From Desulfosporosinus orientis DSM 765 (GTDB lineage: Bacteria; Bacillota; Desulfitobacteriia; Desulfitobacteriales; Desulfitobacteriaceae): a stretch of 64,000 bases of DNA. Position 1 is the first letter of the stretch; the number at the start of each line of letters is the position of its first letter. Under the pieces are notes generated by a model. The model saw only the letters and a program-made list of their open reading frames with translations. It ran no database searches and was not told the origin of the DNA. This document shows, piece after piece, positions 52,929 to 60,652 of the stretch. Both the position numbers and the translations under genes were made by a program. The DNA is taken from positions 3,460,001 through 3,524,000 of the forward strand of contig NC_016584.1 in the NCBI RefSeq assembly GCF_000235605.1, written 5' to 3'.

Positions 52929-53753
52929 ATGAATTCCAGTGATACAATACTATCTTCGGACCGTCTGGCTTTATTTGGTTATGGGATTTTTGAAACTCTC
53001 TTAATCACTGAGGCTGGCCCCTTGTTTGCCGACCTACATTGGCAAAGGATGAATCATGGAGCCCAAATACTCGGCCTGAAACCGCCCAATAAACAAGAAT
53101 GGCTGAGGAAGATTCAAGAATTCCTTGATCTTAACCACGCGGAAACTCATCCTTATGCCCTCCGTATTACTTTAAGCGGCGGAAATCCTAAGGAAAATCA
53201 ACCTTCCCTGCTCTTATTCCATAAGCGATTTATTCCTTACACGATAGTCCAACATTGCCAAGGAATCCAATTACACCTTTTATCTCGCCCTCGCAATGAA
53301 CAGTCTCTCATCTGCTCAATCAAATCAACAAACTATCTTGAAAATATTTTAGCCAAGGAAGAAGCTAACCATTATGGCTGTGAAGAGGGAGTCTGGCTTA
53401 ATACTCAAGGATATATGGTCGAAGGCACCATGAGTAATCTCTTCTTTGTTAAAGAAAAGAGTCTTTTTACACCTTCCCTTTCGTCAGGGTGCTTGCCTGG
53501 TACACGTCGTCAAGTGATTCTGCAATTGGCCCATACTCAAAAAATACCAACTTATGAAGGCTTATACACACTGAATGACTTGTTGTCATCTGAAGAAATA
53601 TTTATGACTAACTCTTTAATGGGCATTATGCCCGTTCGCAAAATTGATGATATTTCTTTCCCGGTTTCTCCTTCAGGCAGTCAAGATTCAGTAATGAGAT
53701 GTCTGGAATTGGAATATAATCATTTTATAATCTCTGAGAATACTATGTTCTAG
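52929..53753 (+). CDS. pabC: Aminodeoxychorismate lyase
   Basis: PabC is a PLP-dependent class IV aminotransferase-fold enzyme that releases pyruvate from aminodeoxychorismate to give p-aminobenzoate for folate. The 274-residue protein has YGIFETLLI, the PLP lysine region SIKSTNYLENILAKEEA and the EGTMSNLFFV motif. I start it at the ATG at 52929 with GGAAGG upstream, since the first 17 residues of the longer ORF are pabB remnant. It has no pabA or intact pabB neighbour, so the substrate must come from elsewhere. Confidence 0.9.
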   Translation: MNSSDTILSSDRLALFGYGIFETLLITEAGPLFADLHWQRMNHGAQILGLKPPNKQEWLRKIQEFLDLNHAETHPYALRITLSGGNPKENQPSLLLFHKRFIPYTIVQHCQGIQLHLLSRPRNEQSLICSIKSTNYLENILAKEEANHYGCEEGVWLNTQGYMVEGTMSNLFFVKEKSLFTPSLSSGCLPGTRRQVILQLAHTQKIPTYEGLYTLNDLLSSEEIFMTNSLMGIMPVRKIDDISFPVSPSGSQDSVMRCLELEYNHFIISENTMF

Positions 53754-53757
53754 ACAC

Positions 53758-53802
53758 AAAGAGGTGCCTAGGGTTCAAATCAAACCCGGCACCTCTTTTA
53801 GT
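53758..53802 (+). terminator. Terminator after pabC
   Basis: AAAGAGGTGCC and its complement form a stem, with a second inner stem GGGTT/AACCC, followed by TTT on the plus strand. Confidence 0.85.
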
Positions 53803-54088
53803 ACTGCTCTGAAAAATTAAACAACCCGAAAGCATCCGAAGAACCCGTGGACCTGCAAGCAGGGCAGCTTCCTCCACAGGAGCGAACCCATTGCATGGAG
53901 AGGCGGTACAGACCACAAGCGGCTGTGAGGAACGCGGAGCCATGGTTAACATCAGGTATTACCCTGGGGTTTGGCACGAAAGTGTCCGGTTAACATTTTC
54001 GCTCGAAGCGGCTATCTCCAAAGAATACTTATCCGCTGAAGATAGCTCCCGCAGCCGCGAGTGGGCGAGCCTCAGAATGCTAATTAAT
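53803..54088. other. Gene-free stretch with repeat copy 2
   Basis: Between pabC and the ABM gene no protein gene is supported. It consists of the repeat copy and its flanks; reading frames on both strands are repeat translations. Confidence 0.65.
53861..54081 (-). repeat. Dispersed repeat, copy 2
   Basis: This matches copy 1 (16447-16601) in reverse orientation. Block A lies at 54044-54081 (36 of 38 identical), block B at 53861-53905 (44 of 45). The central part is about 66 bases longer than in copy 1 and can fold as a hairpin of its own (AGCTATCT pairing with AGATAGC around 54009-54047). Both copies lie in gaps between genes. Confidence 0.88.
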
Positions 54089-54352
54089 TTAGTACTTTTC
54101 TTCTAAAACCTCAAACATTTGCGGAGTTGCTTGTTTGAAAGCTTTATTTTCACCAACGGTATCAGCCCAATTTTCATAGGCAGAGCGATTTTCCCACTTG
54201 GAAAAAAGCATAATATCTTTTGTGTTCTCCTGTTTATTAACAGATGCGAATTTAAATCCCTGAATATCTTCAACAGATTGTATGCCCGTTCGAATTTCTC
54301 CTAAAATTCGGTCGGCATCAGGACCATTGAAAGTATGAATTACTGTCAGCAT
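54089..54352 (-). CDS. Antibiotic-biosynthesis-monooxygenase (ABM) domain protein
   Basis: This 87-residue protein has a single ABM/dimeric alpha-beta barrel domain: TVIHTFNG at the N terminus, FKFASVNKQENTKDIMLFSKWENRSAYENW in the middle (split here as FASVNKQENTK and MLFSKWENRSAYENW), and a final helix. Families of this type include haem-degrading IsdG and quinol oxygenases; no haem ligand can be told. GAGGTAG lies just before the ATG. Confidence 0.82.
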   Translation of the reverse strand: MLTVIHTFNGPDADRILGEIRTGIQSVEDIQGFKFASVNKQENTKDIMLFSKWENRSAYENWADTVGENKAFKQATPQMFEVLEEKY

Positions 54353-54582
54353 TCAAACTACCTCCTATATTAAACAAGTTAATGCCCAACATCAGTTTAT
54401 CCTGAACACTCCTAAGGCATACATCGTTCATCTTGTGAACTTTCAATCTCTAAATGGCATAATTTAAGATATAAATCATGAGGGGTCGACGTGTTAAAAA
54501 TCCCCATCGTCTTATCATTCATTTCATGCTATACTAAATTTGACACGTCAGGAATCTCTGGAATCTATTGAGGGGGATTATG

Positions 54583-54897
54583 ATGAAGCTTAATTACATA
54601 CGAACCGATTTTCCTAGCGGCCGTTCAAACATATTATTACGTGATTCTGAATCTACCAATCCGGAACTTGTACATTTTTTGCTAGTATTAAGTAACAAGG
54701 GTACCTTATGGGTCGATGTATTTTGGCCCTATGATGAGGAATCTGAAAGCTATACCCGAAGAATTTCAGAGCAACAGTTTTGGCAAACCTTCCGTGAATG
54801 GAGATTACAAGGGATTATATTAGGGGACAATGGTAAAGTAGCTGATATGCTGGCCAGAAAACGTTTGTCCCAAAAGCAACGGGAAAAGGATGCTTAA
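54583..54897 (+). CDS. Unknown soluble protein
   Basis: This 104-residue protein has a mixed alpha/beta pattern, with LLVLSNKGTLWVDVFWPYDE and QFWQTFREWRLQGIILGD. The ATG at 54583 has GAGGGGG 6 nt upstream, better than two earlier options. It stands alone with a terminator. No family is recognised. Confidence 0.62.
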   Translation: MKLNYIRTDFPSGRSNILLRDSESTNPELVHFLLVLSNKGTLWVDVFWPYDEESESYTRRISEQQFWQTFREWRLQGIILGDNGKVADMLARKRLSQKQREKDA

Positions 54898-54917
54898 TTA
54901 AAAATTACTATGGTTTT

Positions 54918-54951
54918 ACAACAAAAAGCGGCACTTGCCGCTTTTTGTTGT
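54918..54951. terminator. Strong terminator, bidirectional
   Basis: A perfect 16-bp stem (ACAACAAAAAGCGGCA with complement) has a 2-nt loop and T-rich tails. It lies between convergent genes. Confidence 0.88.
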
Positions 54952-54967
54952 ATTAAGACTAATGACA

Positions 54968-55411
54968 CTAAATATTATTGTACAGTCCGTTCCGCAAATT
55001 CTCTAACTGCTTCAAATGGTCATGTTCATTAGCAAAAATCGGCTCTAATACTTCTTTCTCTGAAGAATTCAAAAAGTCTTCAGAATACTGAACCGCCCTT
55101 GCCAAACCTTTATCTTCTCCATCATATAACTTATCAAGCATGTCAATGGGCTCTACCCCCCTCATATTCCCGAGACGGGTTTTCCAATCTGCCATAATGC
55201 CTGCTAATCCAGACCCTTCATCAGCCTTTCCTCCACTCGTCTGAATGTAAAAGGCGATTCGTGTAGCATGGTCTTTATGATCTGAGAGAATAGCAGCAAG
55301 GTGATTGCGAAGTGGGCCATCGGCTAAAGTATCAATATAGGCTTGATATTGGTTGATGGCCATATGCTCGCCTTTCAAAATTTCATTCATAGCTTCAAAT
55401 GATGTCTTCAT
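54968..55411 (-). CDS. DUF2383-like ferritin-fold protein
   Basis: This 147-residue protein is helical and acidic. Conserved Glu/His positions (EILKGEHMAINQYQAYI, HKDHATRIAFYI, FANEHDHLKQLENL) suggest a four-helix ferritin-like bundle with a di-iron site. The DUF2383 family is associated with Fe storage or stress. The ATG at 55411 has GGAGG 5 nt upstream. It stands alone. Confidence 0.75.
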   Translation of the reverse strand: MKTSFEAMNEILKGEHMAINQYQAYIDTLADGPLRNHLAAILSDHKDHATRIAFYIQTSGGKADEGSGLAGIMADWKTRLGNMRGVEPIDMLDKLYDGEDKGLARAVQYSEDFLNSSEKEVLEPIFANEHDHLKQLENLRNGLYNNI

Positions 55412-55482
55412 AGAGACCTCCTGCAACTATTTTCTAATACTAATTAGTTTGCGAAGCATTCTAGGAATTATGTATCCGTGAA

Positions 55483-55746
55483 TTAAGATTTTGGCCGAGA
55501 TTTGGCCTTATCTAGCTTATAAATAAAGGCTAATAACTCCGCAACTGCACGATAGAGCTGTGGAGGTATTTCTTTCGTCAGCTCTACCTGCATTAAAGCC
55601 TCAACAAGTCCCTCATTTTTTTGAACAGGAATTCCTTCCAGTTCAGCCGTTTCTATTATTTTCCTAGCTATTTCCCCCTCACCCTTGGCTACAACTCTAG
55701 GAGCCCCAATTTGATCATAGACTACGGCTGCTGCTTTATCTTTCAT
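55483..55746 (-). CDS. FlhB-like C-terminal domain protein (EscU/YscU family)
   Basis: This 87-residue protein resembles the FlhB cytoplasmic export switch domain: AAVVYDQIGAPRVVAKGEGEIARKI and GLVEALMQVELTKEIPPQLYRAVAE. It lacks the membrane part and the NPTH autocleavage motif, as in the short FlhB paralogues of Bacillus (YlqH). It overlaps its upstream neighbour by ATGA. A flagellar or secretion role is family inference. Confidence 0.85.
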   Translation of the reverse strand: MKDKAAAVVYDQIGAPRVVAKGEGEIARKIIETAELEGIPVQKNEGLVEALMQVELTKEIPPQLYRAVAELLAFIYKLDKAKSRPKS

Positions 55747-56846
55747 CTTAAAATATCAACTCCGCTCCGGCGAGATCCTTCAAGAAAATGGATAAATTCA
55801 TGATTCTCATCAAGATCACCAATGTCAATTCTTCCTAAGTTAAAACCCAGCTTGGCGAATCGAACCCTTGTTTCAGGAATGACCACTTCAAGAAGTTGAG
55901 GCAGAAAATCCAAGTCATAGCTGAGAACCCGGCAGGTTATAGAGTCCTCATTAAAATAGGCATCAACCCCGATCTTTCCAAGTTCCTGAGTTTCAAGCAT
56001 GATTGCGATCCGACAGTGCTGATCGTCCATTTTTAGTCCTTTGCGTGCACTTTCCATAGCAATCTGAACAGGAACAAACTCTCCTTGATCCAAGAGTGGA
56101 AAGTGAAGCATCATATAAGCATTGTCCATAACCCCTGTTTTTAGCCAAAGTTGTTGGCCGGTTATTTTCTCAAGTAATTGAGATATAGGGTTGTTATCTG
56201 ATGAGCCTTTTTCCTTATGCCCCTCCATTGCCTTAAGCAGCATACCTTTAATAGTATCTTTGAGGGATTGTTTCTCAATCTCCTTGTTTTGGGTATCTAT
56301 TTTTAACATTTGCAGCAGTCGATGTTCATAATCAAAGCCAAATTTTCTCAAACTGGACAGCAGTTCTTCAGCTCCGTTTTCTTCGGATAAGCTGTTCCAT
56401 TCCGGAAGCAGTTTTATTAAATTGACGATTAACTCATCACTGATAGTCGTTCCCGTTATATTGCTAAACAAGGAATTAAAAACTTCCATCTTAGTCGCTG
56501 TAAAAGTTTTAATTAAAGCTAAAAGTTCTGGATTTTTAGGCAATCCCCTCTCAGTAAGCTGCAGATATTGAGAAGGTGACGCCGCTTCTTCTGATTTTCC
56601 CAGACTCGGCTCGCGAATCAGCAACAATCTTCCTTCGCTGAAACCGCCAACTTTCGCCCAAAATTTTTCCCCAACCTGAGTGGTTGTTTCCAACAGGGCG
56701 GCAATGGTTTGCCCTCTGAAACGTACCACTCCTTCTCTCTCATTCACTTTATTGACTACTTCAACGAGCATTCGTTCCCCAAGTCTAAACTTATTGATTT
56801 GGTTTTGATTCAACGAACTGGGAACATATATCCCATTTATATCCAT
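55743..56846 (-). CDS. FliK-like/YlqG-like flagellar-associated protein
   Basis: This 367-residue protein starts with a positively charged, mixed region and ends in a beta-rich C-terminal domain (residues 245-340) that resembles the FliK hook-length control domain: FPLLDQGEFVPVQI then GLKMDDQHCRIAIMLETQEL. The ATG at 56846 has GGAGG 7 nt upstream. It is paired by an ATGA overlap with the FlhB-like gene; both lie outside any larger flagellar cluster in this window. Confidence 0.68.
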   Translation of the reverse strand: MDINGIYVPSSLNQNQINKFRLGERMLVEVVNKVNEREGVVRFRGQTIAALLETTTQVGEKFWAKVGGFSEGRLLLIREPSLGKSEEAASPSQYLQLTERGLPKNPELLALIKTFTATKMEVFNSLFSNITGTTISDELIVNLIKLLPEWNSLSEENGAEELLSSLRKFGFDYEHRLLQMLKIDTQNKEIEKQSLKDTIKGMLLKAMEGHKEKGSSDNNPISQLLEKITGQQLWLKTGVMDNAYMMLHFPLLDQGEFVPVQIAMESARKGLKMDDQHCRIAIMLETQELGKIGVDAYFNEDSITCRVLSYDLDFLPQLLEVVIPETRVRFAKLGFNLGRIDIGDLDENHEFIHFLEGSRRSGVDILR

Positions 56847-56916
56847 TGGCAAACCTCCTGACTTGAGCCTAACACTATGATGAAAGACAGCTTAGGTCCT
56901 TCCACCTTTGAGCTGT

Positions 56917-57275
56917 CTATGTATGCTTATTGATACTGTCCTTTGCTTTCGTATTTTCAGGATGTAGAACTTCCAGGAATTGTTTGAATACTTTCAAGGC
57001 TTTTCGAGTTGGTAAATCTAAACGATCGCCAAGATCAAGTCTTATATCCTCTTTTGCTCGATAGTCAGGCAGAACCATCTTTTGAGTAAAAGTTTGCATC
57101 CCGTTTGGGTTTCATAATTTATAGACAATATCCCTTTCCGATGAATGATTAACATCGATCACTCCAAGAATAATATCTGTCACTTTAGCTAATTGACTTA
57201 AACTTTCCAACCCCACTCTAAAGCATTTTTAATGATGCCATGCTCACGCTTCACCTTGTTTCTGCGATGTTTCAT
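56917..57275 (-). pseudogene. Decayed DUF2103-like small gene
   Basis: A good RBS (GAGTGAGG) and ATG at 57275 begin MKHRRNKVKREHGIIKNAL, then a frameshift gives LESLSQLAKVTDIILGVIDV and HSSERDIVYK, and a second shift YETQTGCKLLLKR. The pieces read like a predicted metal-binding DUF2103 protein of about 100 residues. Two frameshifts and stops make it non-functional. The short ORF at 56917-57099 is the out-of-frame remainder. Parent family from memory, moderately sure. Confidence 0.55.
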
Positions 57276-57286
57276 GATTTCCTCAC

Positions 57287-57769
57287 TCAAAAACAAACAT
57301 GTTTTGCTTTGACTTGCCCGTGTTCTATATCCATCAATCCAAAGGAAAAGTTCTGTTCTCGTCTTTTATCTGTTGGGGAACCAGGGTTAAACAACAAAAT
57401 TCCGTTTCTCCATTCCATGAACGGAGAATGGCTGTGCCCAAACACAATAATGTCCACTTCAGATTCCAGAAAAGCATAATAGGCACGTTCCGGAGTGGTT
57501 TTTCCTTTTCCGGAAGAGCCATGAATTAAACCAATTTTGAGTGATTCGCATTCAACAATATCCTGATCCGGCAACCTAACATCCCAACCGTCACAATTGC
57601 CGCTTACTCCTCGAACAGGTGCTATACAAGCCAGTTCATTTATTAAACTCATATGTGTCAAATCTCCGGCATGAAGAATTAAATCTGCTTTTTCCAAATG
57701 ATCCCAAACAATTTTTGGAAGAGATTTACCTTCGCGTAAATGAGTATCTGACAATACGACGATATGCAT
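57287..57769 (-). CDS. YfcE-family metallophosphoesterase
   Basis: This 160-residue calcineurin-fold phosphodiesterase has VLSDTH, HAGDLTH, SGNCDGWD, LIHG and FGHSHSPF, the full metal set (D, H, D, N, H, H). Family members hydrolyse phosphodiesters such as bis(pNPP) with manganese. The ATG at 57769 is preferred, with GAGGTG upstream. It is 35 nt after mqnE, so the two are probably co-transcribed. A decayed gene begins 11 nt behind it. Confidence 0.92.
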   Translation of the reverse strand: MHIVVLSDTHLREGKSLPKIVWDHLEKADLILHAGDLTHMSLINELACIAPVRGVSGNCDGWDVRLPDQDIVECESLKIGLIHGSSGKGKTTPERAYYAFLESEVDIIVFGHSHSPFMEWRNGILLFNPGSPTDKRREQNFSFGLMDIEHGQVKAKHVCF

Positions 57770-57804
57770 CTCTATCACCTCAAAGCTTTTAACTCTCAGA
57801 TAGT

Positions 57805-58905
57805 TTATTTGGGTTTAACCGTCTTTATCACGTTGTAATAAGTATCTCTTTCCACAGCCTCCAGCCCTAATTCATGAATCATGCGAATCAATTCCTGCTC
57901 TGTTTGCATTTGTGGACTTGTAGCACCGGCAGTATGATAGATTTTTTCTTCTCTTACTACACCGTCTAAATCATTGGCCCCGAAGGCAAGGGCCATTTGC
58001 GCAACTTGAGGACTTGAAGAAACCCAATAGGCTTTAATGTATTTAAAATTATCCAGAATAAGCCGCGCCACGGCAATAACTTTTAACGTACGAATAGCGC
58101 TGGCTTGAGGAAGATCTTTAAATTTTGTATTTTTAGGATGAAAAGCCGTGGGAATAAGAGCCTTAAACCCCATGGTTTCATCTTGCAGAGCCCTTAAGGC
58201 CAGTAGATGATCAATAAGCTCTTCATCAGTTTCAATAATTCCGTAAAGAACGTTAGCATTTGTAGGAATTCCCAGACGATGAGCTTGACGATGAATATCT
58301 AACCACCGTTCACCGCTTAATTTACCAGGACAAATTATTTCGCGAACTCGCGGGCTAAAATTTTCGGCTCCCCCGCCGGTAATAAAACTTAATCCTGCAT
58401 CAGTAAGGATTTTAAGAATTTCAATAACGGGCACATTCTCCATCTGAGCAAAAGCATCGTATTCGGCGGCAGTAAATGCTTTCAAGCTAACTTGTGGCGC
58501 CCGTTCCTTGATCCTACGAATCATATCTACGTAGTATGAAAAAGGAAGATCCGGATGTATGCCTCCGACAATATGAAGTTCTGTAACCCCTTGATCTGAA
58601 AACTGTCCGGCTTTATTAACCACTTCTTCAATTGACATAGTATACGACCCTTTTTCTCCAGGGTCTTTAGCAAAGGCACAGAGTCCACAGCGTACTTTGC
58701 AGACATTGCTATAGTTTATGTGTGCATTATTATTATAAAAAACCTGCTCTCCGGTCATCGCTCGTTTTTGTTCGTTAGCTAAATAACCCAGGCCGAGTAA
58801 ATTGGTTGTTTGCAAAAGTTCCAAGCCATCTTCTTTATTTAATCTTTTCTTTCCAATTTTTTCATATACCTGTTCAAGTCCTTTTATTACTGGAGCAAAT
58901 TCCAC
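57805..58905 (-). CDS. mqnE: Aminofutalosine synthase (radical SAM)
   Basis: MqnE makes aminodeoxyfutalosine in the futalosine route to menaquinone. The 366-residue protein has radical-SAM motif CKVRCGLC (CX3CX2C), SAM motif GGIHPDLPF and ITGGGAENFS. The GTG at 58905 has AAGGG 6 nt upstream; the longer frame to 59037 runs over the promoter and the upstream terminator. Its own extended -10 promoter lies at 58943-58951. The partners mqnA, C and D are not in the window. Confidence 0.93.
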   Translation of the reverse strand: MEFAPVIKGLEQVYEKIGKKRLNKEDGLELLQTTNLLGLGYLANEQKRAMTGEQVFYNNNAHINYSNVCKVRCGLCAFAKDPGEKGSYTMSIEEVVNKAGQFSDQGVTELHIVGGIHPDLPFSYYVDMIRRIKERAPQVSLKAFTAAEYDAFAQMENVPVIEILKILTDAGLSFITGGGAENFSPRVREIICPGKLSGERWLDIHRQAHRLGIPTNANVLYGIIETDEELIDHLLALRALQDETMGFKALIPTAFHPKNTKFKDLPQASAIRTLKVIAVARLILDNFKYIKAYWVSSSPQVAQMALAFGANDLDGVVREEKIYHTAGATSPQMQTEQELIRMIHELGLEAVERDTYYNVIKTVKPK

Positions 58906-58942
58906 ACTGGACCCTTCTTTCCTGAATTTGTTACTTCCTTTG

Positions 58943-58951
58943 ATTATAACA
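58943..58951 (-). promoter_or_regulatory. Extended -10 promoter of mqnE with a nearby 0A-like box
   Basis: TGTTATAAT on the minus strand forms an extended -10 box. A TGTCGAA (58987-58993), the 0A box consensus, lies about 40 bp upstream. The box alone is weak, as it is expected several times by chance in 64 kb. Confidence 0.45.
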
Positions 58952-59000
58952 TAATTCCTGAATTTCGAGAAAAGATATAGAAAAGATGTCGAAAAAACGT

Positions 59001-59036
59001 AAAAATGGACTGGTAAAGCATTAGCTTTACAGTCCA
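59001..59036 (-). terminator. Terminator of the upstream hypothetical gene
   Basis: TGGACT plus GTAAAGC with a one-base bulge pairs with its complement around ATTA, followed by five Ts on the minus strand. Confidence 0.82.
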
Positions 59037-59042
59037 AAAAGT

Positions 59043-59417
59043 TTAGTGGTGGTATTTCATTGTTTTACGCTGGCGTTTCATCGCTTTTCGTACTTCATTG
59101 GCGACACGCCAAGTCTCTTGCTGGTGAGGTGTTATTAACTCCAATCGACCTGATCGTTTGTCAATTAAAATATCAACCATCGGTTTTCGTCCTTGAGCTT
59201 TTTCCTCTCCAGGATGTAGAATATCAATTCCTATTTTGTTTTCATCATACTGAGGTGGAACAAGATAATTTAAGACTTCTTCTGTAGCATCCATTAATTC
59301 AACAACCTGTTCTTGGGGATATCCTTCTCTCAAGAGAATCTCCCGAACCTGTGTTAAAGGATGGTCCAGAGTTAGCAGCATCTGGGCGCGTTGTACCAAA
59401 TTATAATCGATGTCCAT
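59043..59417 (-). CDS. Unknown soluble protein
   Basis: This 124-residue protein has a helical N-terminal part (VREILLREGYPQEQVVELMD) and a central linker that ends in VDILIDKRSGRLELI and a basic helical tail. GAGGTGG lies just before the ATG. It may be a DNA- or RNA-binding protein because of the basic C terminus, but this is only composition. It has its own terminator. Confidence 0.6.
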   Translation of the reverse strand: MDIDYNLVQRAQMLLTLDHPLTQVREILLREGYPQEQVVELMDATEEVLNYLVPPQYDENKIGIDILHPGEEKAQGRKPMVDILIDKRSGRLELITPHQQETWRVANEVRKAMKRQRKTMKYHH

Positions 59418-59547
59418 GACGCCACCTCTTTAATTATTTTTACGATACTTTCATTTTCCCCTTAACCTTTACAATGAATACTGATACATCTTGACGGTTT
59501 TGGCTTTTATTCACCACCATCACAATAACTACTTCAGGAGGTTTTAT

Positions 59548-59991
59548 ATGTCAAAATTGCTTTCTCTTCCTTTTGTTATTGCTGCAATTTCCGGAGTGGC
59601 AATGGCAGTACAAGGCACTCTTAACTCTTCCTTGAGCCAAAAAACATCGTTGCTTTCAGCGACGTTTATCGTTCACATCATCGGTACCCTTCTATCCTTA
59701 GGGGCAGTTCTCGCCTGGAGGGTGCCTATCTTTAGCCATAATTGGAGTTCTGTTCCTTGGTATTTATATTTTGGCGGTGTGCTAAGCGTTGTAATTGTAG
59801 GTCTGGTAGCAGTAAGCATCCCAAAAGTTGGAGTTTGTAATGCCACGACGGCTATTATCATTGGTCAAGTTAGTATGGCAGTTTTAATTGATCATTTTGG
59901 ATTATTCGGCGTAAACAGGCTTCATTGGAATCCCTGGCAGCTCCTTGGCATCATCTTCTTTGCAGCAGGAGCAAAACTACTTTTCCGTTAG
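59548..59991 (+). CDS. DMT-superfamily (DUF606/YdcZ) membrane protein
   Basis: This 147-residue protein has five membrane segments and resembles the DUF606 half-transporter family (PFVIAAISGVAMAVQGTLN at the start, YFGGVLSVVIVGLVAVSIP in the centre). AGGAGG lies just before the ATG, so the longer frame to 59491 is rejected. Its last four bases overlap the convergent gene. Substrate unknown. Confidence 0.85.
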   Translation: MSKLLSLPFVIAAISGVAMAVQGTLNSSLSQKTSLLSATFIVHIIGTLLSLGAVLAWRVPIFSHNWSSVPWYLYFGGVLSVVIVGLVAVSIPKVGVCNATTAIIIGQVSMAVLIDHFGLFGVNRLHWNPWQLLGIIFFAAGAKLLFR

Positions 59992-60509
59992 CTGTTACGG
60001 CTAACAATTAGTGCCATATTGGTAATGATGGCATAAATCTCTTCGCTGACAACATATTTGCTGATTTGCCCATTAGCTGAAAATATGACGGTAATTTTAC
60101 CGGTAGAATTTTTGTCCGTTTCGATGAGACGAAGTAAATATGCATAAGCGTCACTGCTTACAGAAAGCTGCTTAAATTCTCCATCGGCGACAAAGATAAC
60201 CCAATACCCTATAGAGACTTCATTATTGTTATTATTGTAAAGTGCATTAGATACGCTGGAAAAGTCCTGACCAAAATAATCCTGGTTATCCGTCAAGTTA
60301 GAGCCTGAATTTAAGGAGTTATTAATCGTGTATTGATCATTAATCGCGCTGGTCTGCGCAGCAGGATCAGCTAAATTTAAATAAATATCTTTAAAAAAGT
60401 TTGGAAAAAGAAAATAACCCACAACTCCGATAATAAGAATCCAAAGGGCCAGGGCTTGTAAGTCCTGCCATATTTCATTGCGCGGTGGCCGTCCCCAAGT
60501 ACTTGGCAT
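59988..60509 (-). CDS. Unknown membrane-anchored protein
   Basis: This 173-residue protein has one transmembrane helix (about residues 18-38, LQALALWILIIGVVGYFLF) near the N terminus, an Asn-rich linker (residues 75-95) and a C-terminal globular part of unknown fold. GGAGGGG precedes the ATG. It is divergent from uvrC, from which it is 143 bases away. Confidence 0.62.
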   Translation of the reverse strand: MPSTWGRPPRNEIWQDLQALALWILIIGVVGYFLFPNFFKDIYLNLADPAAQTSAINDQYTINNSLNSGSNLTDNQDYFGQDFSSVSNALYNNNNNEVSIGYWVIFVADGEFKQLSVSSDAYAYLLRLIETDKNSTGKITVIFSANGQISKYVVSEEIYAIITNMALIVSRNS

Positions 60510-60652
60510 ATATTACCCCTCCATCATATGATACTTCAGGTTCTATCAGACAACCGCAATGTCCCGCTACAAGTATACGTTCTGGAATGTTAAGATATGT
60601 CTAAACTTGCATCTTGCAATTCCACCCACTAAAATAAGAGTGAGGTGGGATT

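Noticed and set aside
53743-54106. ORFs of about 70 codons over repeat copy 2
   Set aside because: They run across the pabC terminator and the repeat and have no RBS; they are repeat translations.
58987-58993. 0A box before mqnE as proof of Spo0A control
   Set aside because: TGTCGAA is expected by chance about eight times on both strands of a 64-kb window; position alone is not enough.
58906-59037. 44-residue N-terminal extension of MqnE
   Set aside because: It crosses the promoter and the upstream gene's terminator; the GTG at 58905 gives the normal family length.
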